In this document: piece after piece, positions 1 through 5,336 of the stretch
Layout: the number at the start of each line of letters is the position of its first letter
Position numbering within the stretch: the stretch's first letter is position 1
Notes under the pieces: model-generated
The model's input: only the letters and a program-made list of their open reading frames with translations
Database searches by the model: none
What the model was told of the DNA's origin: nothing
DNA from: Pontimonas sp.
Lineage (GTDB): Bacteria; Actinomycetota; Actinomycetes; Actinomycetales; Microbacteriaceae
Length of the DNA: 6,135 bases
Reading direction: 5' to 3'
Assembly (NCBI GenBank): GCA_023263045.1
Contig: JALQXU010000054.1
Location: 1-6,135 of the forward strand
Made by a program: the position numbers and the translations under genes

Positions 1-240
1 TACGGTCCCGGGGTGGTTCGCACAGAAATGTGGGAGCAGCTCGATAAGGATCTTGTCGAGATCGGGAAGTTTGAAAAGCCTGGTCAGTCCATGGACAGCC
101 TTGCAGCAGACATGATCGAGATGAAGCGCTACTCGTACCCCGAAGATGTTCTCGGGACCGCTGCCTTCCTCGCGAGCTCTGACAGCGACTACATGACCGG
201 TCAGTTGTTGATGATTGATGGAGGAATGGTTTACCAGTAA
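1..240 (+). CDS. Short-chain dehydrogenase/reductase, C-terminal part (5' truncated by window edge)
   Basis: The open frame runs from base 1 to the TAA at 238-240 and gives the last 79 residues of an SDR (classical family members are about 250 residues). The GTG at 13 is an internal valine, not the start, because the preceding codons read YGPG and form the SDR 'PG' motif after the catalytic Tyr-Lys helix. Visible family marks are YGPGVVRTEMW, the PEDV segment near residue 48, the LASSDSDYMTGQ stretch and the terminal IDGGMVY. That tail closely resembles meso-2,3-butanediol dehydrogenase/acetoin reductase and sorbitol dehydrogenase SDRs as I remember them. Such enzymes are cytosolic and interconvert a secondary alcohol and a ketone with NAD(P). 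The Rossmann glycine motif and the YxxxK catalytic pair lie upstream of the window, so cofactor and substrate cannot be read. The neighbouring glpD-like gene supports a polyol substrate, but this is inference. Family is secure; exact substrate is not. Confidence 0.9.
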   Translation, partial: YGPGVVRTEMWEQLDKDLVEIGKFEKPGQSMDSLAADMIEMKRYSYPEDVLGTAAFLASSDSDYMTGQLLMIDGGMVYQ

Positions 241-256
241 ACCTCCTGCACACTAC

Positions 257-288
257 AAACAGCGGGCCGAACTTTCGGCCCGCTGTTT
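257..288 (+). terminator. Strong hairpin after the SDR gene, probable transcription terminator
   Basis: The arms AAACAGCGGGCCGA (257-270) and TCGGCCCGCTGTTT (275-288) are exact reverse complements: 14 bp around the four-base loop ACTT. The hairpin starts 16 bases after the SDR stop codon. The only U-run is the TTT inside the right arm, followed by GCG, so this is not a textbook U-tailed terminator; U-poor terminators are reported in actinobacteria. The arm is nearly symmetric (AAA at one end, TTT at the other), so it could act in both directions. It implies that glpD has its own promoter or depends on readthrough. Confidence 0.75.
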
Positions 289-300
289 GCGTAAGGGCCT

Positions 301-330
301 TTGCGCTTTTGTACAGTGAAGACACATAGT
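301..330 (+). promoter_or_regulatory. Weak candidate sigma-70-type promoter before glpD
   Basis: The gap between the SDR hairpin and the GTG start at 387 should hold a glpD promoter if the hairpin terminates. The best pair I can find by eye is TTGCGC (301-306) and CATAGT (325-330) with an 18-base spacer, matching the consensus at 3/6 and 4/6 positions. TAGATC at 345-350 is another possible -10 with no good -35. I see no clear operator palindrome in 289-386. This is a weak assignment made without scoring software. Confidence 0.2.
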
Positions 331-373
331 TTGGTCGTAGGGACTAGATCCACTCGGGCGAGTTTGGGGAGAC

Positions 374-378
374 AAGGG
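374..378 (+). promoter_or_regulatory. Ribosome binding site that decides the glpD GTG start
   Basis: AAGGG at 374-378 lies eight bases before GTG 387. A second purine run, GGGGAGA at 366-372, is 14 bases away and too distant to be the main site. The in-frame TAG at 345-347 stops any upstream extension, there is no in-frame ATG before Met61, and a start that late would remove the FAD-binding glycines, so GTG 387 is the only reasonable start. Confidence 0.6.
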
Positions 379-386
379 TTTCGAGA

Positions 387-1991
387 GTGAGCGCATCATC
401 CGCACGGCTGGATTCTCTCCGAGACAAGCCTGCAGCGAGTGTGGTCATTGTCGGTGGTGGCATTAATGGCATTGCCACCTTCCGAGATCTCGCGCTCCAG
501 GGCGTTGACGTTGTGCTGGTGGAGCGCAAAGACTTCTGTTCGGGAGCTTCAGCCGCCTCCTCGCACATGGTGCACGGCGGAATTCGCTACCTGGAAAACG
601 GTGAACTCCGGCTTGTCAGGGAGTCATTGGCCGAGCGTAACCGGCTTCTGGCTACCGCACCCCACTACGTTCGGCCGTTGAAGACGACCATTCCGATTTT
701 TTCCCTCTTTTCCGGACTGCTGTCGGCACCCATCAGGTTGTTTACGCATGCTCCAGGGAAACCGAAAGAGCGAGGAGCGCTCCTTATCAAGGTGGGGCTC
801 GTGCTCTATGACCTCTTTGGACGCAATAAGGGGAGAATGCCGCGCCATAGCTTCCTGGGGCGTCGCAAGTCATTGGCGGAGCTCCCTCACCTGAATGGGG
901 ACGTAAAGTTCACGGCCACCTACTACGACGCAGCGATGGAAAACCCTGAGAGGTTAGCTCTTGATGTCCTGCGTGACGGTGTGGAAACGGGAGAGCACGC
1001 CCGTGCCTATAACTACCTGTCTGCCATCGGATATGACGGAAAAGGTTTGCAGGTCCGAGATGAACTCACGGGGGAGATTCTTACCCTCACTGCGGATGTC
1101 ATCGTCAACGCCTCAGGGCCGTGGACCGACCTCACCAATGAAACCTTGGGCCAGCCGACTTCCTTGATGGGTGGGACAAAAGGGTCACACATTGTGCTCG
1201 ATAATCAAGCGCTCCTGGAGGCGTGCGATGGGCGTGAGATCTTTTTCGAAAACAGCGATGGTCGCATCGTGCTGATGTATCCCATGATGGGTCGTGTGCT
1301 GGTGGGCACCACCGATATCCCTGTGGATATTCGCGATGAGATTGTCTGCACGGATGAGGAGGTGGATTACTTCTTTGACCTGGTATCCAGGGTCTTCCCC
1401 CACATCACGACCGATTATTCCCAGATTGTGTATCGCTACTCCGGGGTTCGGCCTTTGCCGGCGGCCGGAGATCTCAGCCCTGGGGTGATCTCACGCGATT
1501 ATCGAATCGTTGACGGAAGCCTCGGCAAGACTCGGGTGTTGTCCCTCGTGGGTGGAAAATGGACGACATTTAGGGCGTTGGGGGAGCATCTTGCCGACGA
1601 AGTATTGACGATTCTTGGCCGTCGGAGGGTGGTTTCGACCGCGGATCTCTCCATCGGAGGGGGGAAAGGCTTTCCCACAACCCTCCTTGAGAGGCAGGCG
1701 TGGGTGCAAAATCACTCCGCGGTACTCTCCGCTGAAAGAGTGGAGCAACTACTGGACCGTTATGGCACCTGCGCGGCACACGTTATTTCCCATCTCGAGG
1801 GCGAAGGTGACGAGCCCCTAGTGCACCACCAGGGGTATTCCCGGGGTGAAATCGAGTGGCTAATCCGTAACGAATGGGTCGAAGAACTCGATGATCTGGT
1901 GAGCAGAAGGACCAGCCTGCTCTTTCGGGGCGAGGTCACCGCAGCGTTGCGTAAAGAGTTATCAGAAATCTTGCGGGCAGCGAAAGCTTAG
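387..1991 (+). CDS. glpD: FAD-dependent glycerol-3-phosphate dehydrogenase family protein (GlpD/EryB-like)
   Basis: This 534-residue enzyme (E. coli GlpD has 501) would oxidise sn-glycerol 3-phosphate, or a related polyol phosphate, to the ketone at the inner face of the membrane and pass electrons through FAD to quinone. The N-terminal FAD site is VGGGING at residues 22-28, ending with the acidic VLVE around 43-46. Next come the family block SSHMVHGGIRYLEN (58-71), YYDAAMENPERL (179-190), NASGPW (241-246) and GTKGSH (263-268). GVRPLPA (353-359), ISRDYRI (368-374) and GGKWTTFR (389-396) follow. Arg355, Arg370 and Lys391 align by motif and spacing with the E. coli GlpD residues I recall as phosphate/substrate contacts (Arg317, Arg332, Lys354). 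A DAO C-terminal domain follows at about 430-530, with RNEW (494-497) and RRTSLLFRG (507-515). The SSHM form of the signature (SSKL in E. coli) places it in a separate subgroup that, from memory, includes rhizobial GlpD/EryB proteins, so erythritol phosphate or another polyol phosphate is possible. No frameshift or missing core motif is seen. It lies 142 bases before a PotABCD-type importer. Confidence 0.93.
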   Translation: MSASSARLDSLRDKPAASVVIVGGGINGIATFRDLALQGVDVVLVERKDFCSGASAASSHMVHGGIRYLENGELRLVRESLAERNRLLATAPHYVRPLKTTIPIFSLFSGLLSAPIRLFTHAPGKPKERGALLIKVGLVLYDLFGRNKGRMPRHSFLGRRKSLAELPHLNGDVKFTATYYDAAMENPERLALDVLRDGVETGEHARAYNYLSAIGYDGKGLQVRDELTGEILTLTADVIVNASGPWTDLTNETLGQPTSLMGGTKGSHIVLDNQALLEACDGREIFFENSDGRIVLMYPMMGRVLVGTTDIPVDIRDEIVCTDEEVDYFFDLVSRVFPHITTDYSQIVYRYSGVRPLPAAGDLSPGVISRDYRIVDGSLGKTRVLSLVGGKWTTFRALGEHLADEVLTILGRRRVVSTADLSIGGGKGFPTTLLERQAWVQNHSAVLSAERVEQLLDRYGTCAAHVISHLEGEGDEPLVHHQGYSRGEIEWLIRNEWVEELDDLVSRRTSLLFRGEVTAALRKELSEILRAAKA

Positions 1992-2133
1992 GCCTCTGCG
2001 ATAGCCCACAAGCGAGCCTGGGACAGGCACTTCCGCGCGGCCCTGAAGGCTCATACGCGCACGCGGGAGTCACAATTTCTCCTGTAGTGTCGGAGGGTTA
2101 GATTGCTCATGGGGAATGTCGGGAGAGAGCTTT
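1992..2133 (+). other. Intergenic stretch between glpD and the transporter genes
   Basis: This 142-base gap contains only a short imperfect set of stems: GCCTG/CAGGC at 2016-2020 and 2024-2028 with a three-base loop, and a distant CCGCG/CGCGG pair (2033-2037 and 2062-2066). None is followed by a U-tract, so I do not call a terminator. A possible -10 element TAGATT (2099-2104) has no convincing -35. A strong Shine-Dalgarno-like GGAGGG is at 2092-2097, and a ten-codon reading frame starts at 2109. The gap is long enough for an independent promoter of the transporter operon, but I cannot place it confidently. Confidence 0.5.
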
Positions 2134-2141
2134 ATGTCTAA
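2109..2141 (+). CDS. Possible ten-codon leader frame overlapping the ATPase start
   Basis: ATG at 2109-2111 opens ten codons (MGNVGRELYV) ending in TAA at 2139-2141. It overlaps the preferred ATPase start codon (2134) in another frame. GGAGGG at 2092-2097 is 11 bases upstream and serves this ATG better than either ATPase start. If translated, termination just past ATG 2134 could couple translation into the ATPase gene. The peptide has no run of one amino acid of the kind seen in attenuators. It may be chance, since a frame this short has little statistical weight. Confidence 0.2.
   Translation: MGNVGRELYV
2121..2125 (+). promoter_or_regulatory. Ribosome binding site that favours ATG 2134 for the ATPase
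   Basis: GGGAG at 2121-2125, inside the purine run GGGAGAGAG, sits eight bases before ATG 2134. The in-frame alternative ATG 2116 has purines abutting it directly (GGGGA 2111-2115) and its next site, GGAGGG, is 18 bases away. The extra six residues from 2116 (MSGESF) carry no family feature. ATG 2134 is therefore preferred. Confidence 0.6.
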
Positions 2142-3180
2142 CACCGCGAATCGCGAACCAGGGTATGTGTCGCTCCGCTCGGTGTCCAAGGTGTTCGACG
2201 ATGTTCGGGCAGTCGATGACCTCGATCTGGACATCGAATCGGGAGAGTTCTTCTCGATGCTGGGCCCCTCGGGGTCCGGCAAAACGACGGTCTTGAGAAT
2301 GATTGCGGGCTTCGAGACGGTGACCACCGGCACCATTTCGATCGATGGTGACAACATCACCGAACTTGCTCCCTTTGATCGGACGGTCAACACGGTTTTT
2401 CAGGACTACGCGCTCTTCCCCCACATGACCATCCAGGAGAACGTTGAGTATGGTCTGCGAACGCGGAAGGTGCCCAAGCCCGAGCGAGCAAGACAAGCTT
2501 CCGAAGCAATCGATCGCGTGAAGCTTTCCCACGTTGCTGACCGTCTCCCTCACCAGCTCTCTGGCGGGCAGCGTCAGCGAATCGCACTCGCGCGGGCGCT
2601 CGTTCTTACACCGAAAGTTCTGTTGCTTGATGAACCACTGGGCGCACTCGATAAGCAACTCCGGGAAGAGATGCAGGTGGAGTTGAAATCCATCCAACGC
2701 GAAGCCGGCATCACCTTCGTCTTTGTCACTCACGATCAAGAAGAGGCAATGCGGATGAGCGATCGTATCGCCGTGTTCAACGCGGGTCGCATCGAACAAT
2801 TGGGAACCCCGCACGACGTGTATGAAAAGCCCGCAACCGCGTTCGTTGCGGGCTTCCTCGGGGTTTCTAACCTGCTCGACGGCGAAAAGGCGATGGCGCT
2901 CGTTGGTCGCTCCGATCTGGTCAACATTCGGCCCGAGCGCATTCGGTTGCACGGCGCTGGGCACAAACCAGCGAAGGACTACTCGAGTGTCGAAGGACAG
3001 GTCGTGGAGGTCGCTTACACAGGGGCCAACACCATTACGATTATCGAAAATCCAGCCGGGATAAGGATCATCTCGACGCAGCTGAATGAAGAGTTACCGG
3101 GCCACAAAGACTCTTTTGTGGTCGGCGACAAAGTTGTCGCGACATGGCGAAATGACCATGTTGCGACAATTCCCCAATAG
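2134..3180 (+). CDS. potA: PotA-type ABC transporter ATP-binding protein
   Basis: This 348-residue cytosolic ATPase would power import through the two permeases encoded downstream. The nucleotide-binding domain covers about residues 11-245: Walker A GPSGSGKT (44-51), Q-loop at Gln90 within VFQDYALFPHMT, ABC signature LSGGQ (142-146), Walker B VLLLDEP (162-168) with catalytic Glu167, D-loop ALD (171-173) and switch histidine His200 in VTHDQEEA. FVAGFLGVSNLLDGE (237-251) leads into a C-terminal TOBE-type regulatory domain (about 262-345), including the NIRPER segment. The layout and length match the spermidine/putrescine/Fe(III)-type CUT1-like importers (E. coli PotA has 378 residues). All catalytic motifs are intact. 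The start at 2116 would add six residues; see the ribosome site entry. The gene lies 30 bases before the receptor gene. The symbol records family resemblance: substrate specificity is set by the receptor and permeases and is not proven to be polyamine. Confidence 0.93.
   Translation: MSNTANREPGYVSLRSVSKVFDDVRAVDDLDLDIESGEFFSMLGPSGSGKTTVLRMIAGFETVTTGTISIDGDNITELAPFDRTVNTVFQDYALFPHMTIQENVEYGLRTRKVPKPERARQASEAIDRVKLSHVADRLPHQLSGGQRQRIALARALVLTPKVLLLDEPLGALDKQLREEMQVELKSIQREAGITFVFVTHDQEEAMRMSDRIAVFNAGRIEQLGTPHDVYEKPATAFVAGFLGVSNLLDGEKAMALVGRSDLVNIRPERIRLHGAGHKPAKDYSSVEGQVVEVAYTGANTITIIENPAGIRIISTQLNEELPGHKDSFVVGDKVVATWRNDHVATIPQ
2827..2855 (+). repeat. Perfect 11-bp inverted repeat inside the ATPase gene
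   Basis: AAGCCCGCAAC (2827-2837) and GTTGCGGGCTT (2845-2855) are exact reverse complements with a seven-base loop. It falls in the codons for about residues 232-241 (KPATAFVAGF), where the ATPase domain joins the TOBE domain. No U-tract follows. It could be an mRNA structure that slows ribosomes or protects transcripts, or a by-product of the protein sequence and GC-rich codon choice. Confidence 0.6.
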
Positions 3181-3182
3181 AG

Positions 3183-3196
3183 CTGGCGAAAGCCAG
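3183..3196 (+). repeat. Small hairpin with GAAA tetraloop before the receptor gene
   Basis: CTGGC (3183-3187) and GCCAG (3192-3196) enclose GAAA, a stable GNRA tetraloop. It fills most of the 30-base gap between the ATPase stop (3178-3180) and the receptor start (3211), just upstream of the AAGGA ribosome site at 3201-3205. It could mark an mRNA-processing or stabilising point that separates receptor expression from the ATPase. The stem is only 5 bp, so chance is possible. Confidence 0.4.
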
Positions 3197-3210
3197 GTGA
3201 AAGGAAACTG

Positions 3211-4371
3211 ATGAGAGGCAAGAAATTAGCGGCGCTGTCGCTATTTGCTGCATCAACCGTTGTTCTGAGCGCCTGCTCGGGCACCGGTGAGCTCACCCTC
3301 GATGTGCCAGACGTCCCCATGGTGGAGGAACTTGGCTCGTTCGAAGGTGAACTGAACATCGTGAACTGGTCAGGCTTCGTAGAGCCTGCCTGGACCGATC
3401 AGTTCACCGCCGACACCGGGTGTGTCGTCAACCCTCGCGTCGCGGGAACCTCTGATGAGATGGTGACCTTGATGCGAACCGGTGAGTACGACATCGTGTC
3501 TGCGTCGGGTGACGCCGCTCTCCGCCTGATCGTGGGTGGCGATGTGCAGCCTTTGAACATTGATTTGATTCCGAACTTCAGCGACGACATCGCTGAGGGT
3601 ATGAAGGGACAGATCTACGACACGGTTAACGGCAAGCCCTATGGTGTGCCGATTGGTCGTGGTGCAAACCTTCTCCAGTACAACGAGGACGTCACCGGTG
3701 GCGCCCCCGAGAGCTGGGACGTTGTGTGGGAGTCTGACAGCCCCTACGCCGGCAAGATCACTGCGTATGACGCACCGATCTACATCGCTGACGCAGCTGT
3801 CTACCTGATGTACCACAACCCGGATCTCGGTATCGAGAACCCCTACGCGCTGGATGAGACCCAGCTCGCCGCCGCGGTGGACCTGCTCAAGCAGCAGAAC
3901 GCCATCATCGGTGAGTACTGGTCTGACCCTGTTGCACAGATCACCTCCTTCGTCGGTGGCAACACCGTGGTGGGAACCTCATGGGAGGTTCTTCGTAAGT
4001 TCGCCGCGAGCGACAACTTGAAGACCACCCTGCCCGTTGAGGGATCCACCGGTTGGTACGACGCCTGGTTGGTGAGCTCCACCACCCCGAACGTCAACTG
4101 TGCCTACGCATGGATGGATTACACCAGCCGCGCTGATGTGAATGGTGCTATCGCCATGAACTTCGGTATGGCTCCAGCGAACATCGCGTTCTGCTCTAGC
4201 AGCGCCGAAGCACAGGCTCACTGTGATGAGTTCGCCGCCGAGGACGAGGAGTTCTTCTCCAAAGTCTGGCCGTGGACCACACCCATTGAGCAGTGTGTTG
4301 ATGGTCGCACCGACGTCAAGTGCACCAGTTTCCAAGACTGGACCAACGCTTGGCTGACGGTTAAGGGATAA
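3211..4371 (+). CDS. potD: PotD-type solute-binding lipoprotein of the ABC importer
   Basis: This 386-residue lipoprotein captures the solute outside the membrane and delivers it to the permeases. ATG 3211 follows AAGGA (3201-3205) by five bases. The signal peptide has a basic start (MRGKK), a hydrophobic core and the lipobox LSAC (19-22); Cys22 would be lipidated. After an acidic linker, the type 2 periplasmic-binding fold begins at about residue 46 (GELNIVNWSGFVEPAW). Further blocks are SDEMVTLMRTGEYDIV (81-96), GKPYGVPIGRGANLLQYN (141-158), ITAYDAP (183-189), GTSWEV (255-260) and TGWYDAWLVSS (280-290). Trp282 and Asp284 match the W-x-D pair that binds spermidine in E. coli PotD, and Asp187 matches its Asp168; the Glu171 position is Ile190. 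The mature part has six further cysteines (71, 297, 328, 338, 362, 371), which suggests disulfides. Isoleucine codons are 14 ATC to 4 ATT, a bias fitting high expression. Substrate remains uncertain. Confidence 0.92.
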   Translation: MRGKKLAALSLFAASTVVLSACSGTGELTLDVPDVPMVEELGSFEGELNIVNWSGFVEPAWTDQFTADTGCVVNPRVAGTSDEMVTLMRTGEYDIVSASGDAALRLIVGGDVQPLNIDLIPNFSDDIAEGMKGQIYDTVNGKPYGVPIGRGANLLQYNEDVTGGAPESWDVVWESDSPYAGKITAYDAPIYIADAAVYLMYHNPDLGIENPYALDETQLAAAVDLLKQQNAIIGEYWSDPVAQITSFVGGNTVVGTSWEVLRKFAASDNLKTTLPVEGSTGWYDAWLVSSTTPNVNCAYAWMDYTSRADVNGAIAMNFGMAPANIAFCSSSAEAQAHCDEFAAEDEEFFSKVWPWTTPIEQCVDGRTDVKCTSFQDWTNAWLTVKG

Positions 4372-4378
4372 AACCCTC

Positions 4379-4409
4379 GATGTGGTGGGGCCTCTGGCCC
4401 CACCACATC
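4379..4409 (+). terminator. Intra-operon hairpin after the receptor gene (attenuator or 3' stabiliser)
   Basis: Arms 4379-4392 (GATGTGGTGGGGCC) and 4396-4409 (GGCCCCACCACATC) are exact reverse complements: 14 bp with the three-base loop TCT. The stem begins seven bases after the receptor stop codon. No U-tract follows; the next bases lead straight into the permease ribosome site. This position is typical of structures that partly stop transcription or protect the upstream mRNA end, so that the receptor is made in excess over the permeases. Confidence 0.65.
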
Positions 4410-4416
4410 ACCCTGT

Positions 4417-4424
4417 GAGGAAGG
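4417..4424 (+). promoter_or_regulatory. Ribosome binding site that decides the permease 1 start
   Basis: GAGGAAGG at 4417-4424 ends nine bases before ATG 4434. The later in-frame ATG at 4488 (Met19) has only GGGAG about 15 bases upstream. The extra 18 residues from 4434 are hydrophilic and would form a cytosolic tail, so both starts fit the topology, but the ribosome site favours 4434. Confidence 0.6.
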
Positions 4425-4433
4425 TCATACGAC

Positions 4434-5333
4434 ATGAGCGCACCGGTGAACACCGCCGTGTCAGGGTCCAGGGAGCACTCTCGCCCCATGTCCACCTACC
4501 TGTTTCAACGCTCCAGGGTTCGACTGATTGGGCTGCTTGCCCTGCCGATGACGTGGCTTGTCGGCGTATATATCGTTTCGCTTTTTCTCCTGCTCATTAC
4601 TGCCTTCTGGGTGATCAACCCGTTCACTTCTCGCGTGAGTCCAGGCTTTACCCTCGAGAACTTCATCAGCATTATTGCCGTGCCGGCATATCTGTCGACT
4701 TCTCTGCGAACGCTCGGGATGGCGCTCGCTGTCACGGCAATTTCAGTTGTTTTCGCAGTGCCCCTGGGTATTTACATGGCCAAGATCGCTTCGCCATTGA
4801 TGCGGAATCTTCTCGCGGTCGCGATAACGCTTCCCCTGTGGGCTGGGTACCTCGTGAAAATTCTCGCCATGAGACTGGTCTTCACTGAAAACGGCTTTAT
4901 CAATTGGGCTTTTGGGCCCATAGGAATTCAAAGCCCGGGATTCAATATGTGGGTCGCCATCATTACGCTCACCTACCTGTGGTTCCCCTACATGGCTCTG
5001 CCGGTGTTTACGGCAATCCGGCAAATTCCGAACAGCCTCTTTGATGCCTCAGCCGATATGGGCGCAAAATCTTTCACCACGATTTTCCGAGTTGTTTTGC
5101 CCTTGATTGTGCCTGCCATTATTGCCGGATCGGTGTTCACGTTCTCGCTGAGCCTGGGTGATTACCTTGCCGCCCGGTTTACCGGGGGAGCAACCCAAAT
5201 GATTGGCAGCATTATCGCTTCGAACATCAACCTCAACCCGCCCGTAGCCGCGGCGTTCTCTATGGTGCCGATTGCTTTCGTCGTGATGTACCTCATGGTG
5301 GCCAGGCGTACCGGTTCTTTGGAGAGGATGTAG
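4434..5333 (+). CDS. potB: PotB-type ABC transporter permease (first membrane subunit)
   Basis: This 299-residue inner-membrane protein forms half of the transport channel with the next gene product. Six hydrophobic segments are visible at about residues 33-58, 90-116, 122-147, 172-193, 220-242 and 270-290. The coupling loop that contacts the ATPase is DASADMG at 204-210, followed at the expected spacing by VVLPL (220-224), a variant of the EAA-x3-G-x9-I-x-LP motif. LSLGDYLAARFTGG (239-252) and TQMIGSII (254-261) resemble the 'GDF...GG' and 'IG..I' blocks of PotB/PotH permeases. A hydrophilic tail of about 30 residues precedes the first helix. Length is usual for the family (E. coli PotB about 275-285). 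Isoleucine codons are 9 ATC, 17 ATT and 2 ATA, unlike the receptor gene just upstream. The stop at 5331-5333 is three bases before permease 2, so the two are very likely translated together. Confidence 0.92.
   Translation: MSAPVNTAVSGSREHSRPMSTYLFQRSRVRLIGLLALPMTWLVGVYIVSLFLLLITAFWVINPFTSRVSPGFTLENFISIIAVPAYLSTSLRTLGMALAVTAISVVFAVPLGIYMAKIASPLMRNLLAVAITLPLWAGYLVKILAMRLVFTENGFINWAFGPIGIQSPGFNMWVAIITLTYLWFPYMALPVFTAIRQIPNSLFDASADMGAKSFTTIFRVVLPLIVPAIIAGSVFTFSLSLGDYLAARFTGGATQMIGSIIASNINLNPPVAAAFSMVPIAFVVMYLMVARRTGSLERM
5321..5327 (+). promoter_or_regulatory. Ribosome binding site for permease 2 inside the end of permease 1
   Basis: GGAGAGG at 5321-5327 lies in the last codons of the first permease gene and nine bases before ATG 5337. 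The alternative in-frame ATG 5346 (Met4) would be 18 bases away, so 5337 is preferred. The arrangement points to translational coupling of the two channel subunits. Confidence 0.6.
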
Positions 5334-5336
5334 ATC

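Noticed and set aside
13..240. Complete small 75-residue protein starting at GTG 13
   Set aside because: The codons before GTG 13 continue the SDR motif, so this is the tail of a larger dehydrogenase cut by the window edge.
1314..1331. Short inverted repeat GATATCC/GGATATT inside glpD
   Set aside because: It has six exact pairs plus one wobble inside a coding region. This is too short to separate from chance, and no regulatory context is seen.
2016..2066. Possible terminator after glpD
   Set aside because: Only 5-bp stems are present, none followed by a U-tract, so a terminator call is not supported.
2107..2964. 285-codon minus-strand open frame opposite the ATPase gene
   Set aside because: It mirrors the codon structure of a gene with every ABC ATPase motif intact. 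Its translation has no recognisable domain and it has no plausible ribosome site.
3370..3816. 148-codon minus-strand frame opposite the receptor gene
   Set aside because: It lies wholly within a well-supported lipoprotein gene with strong codon bias, which commonly leaves antisense frames open.
4382..4888. 168-codon plus-strand frame overlapping the permease 1 start
   Set aside because: It begins inside the 4379-4409 hairpin and its product lacks membrane segments or known motifs. The overlapping frame from 4434 encodes a clear permease.
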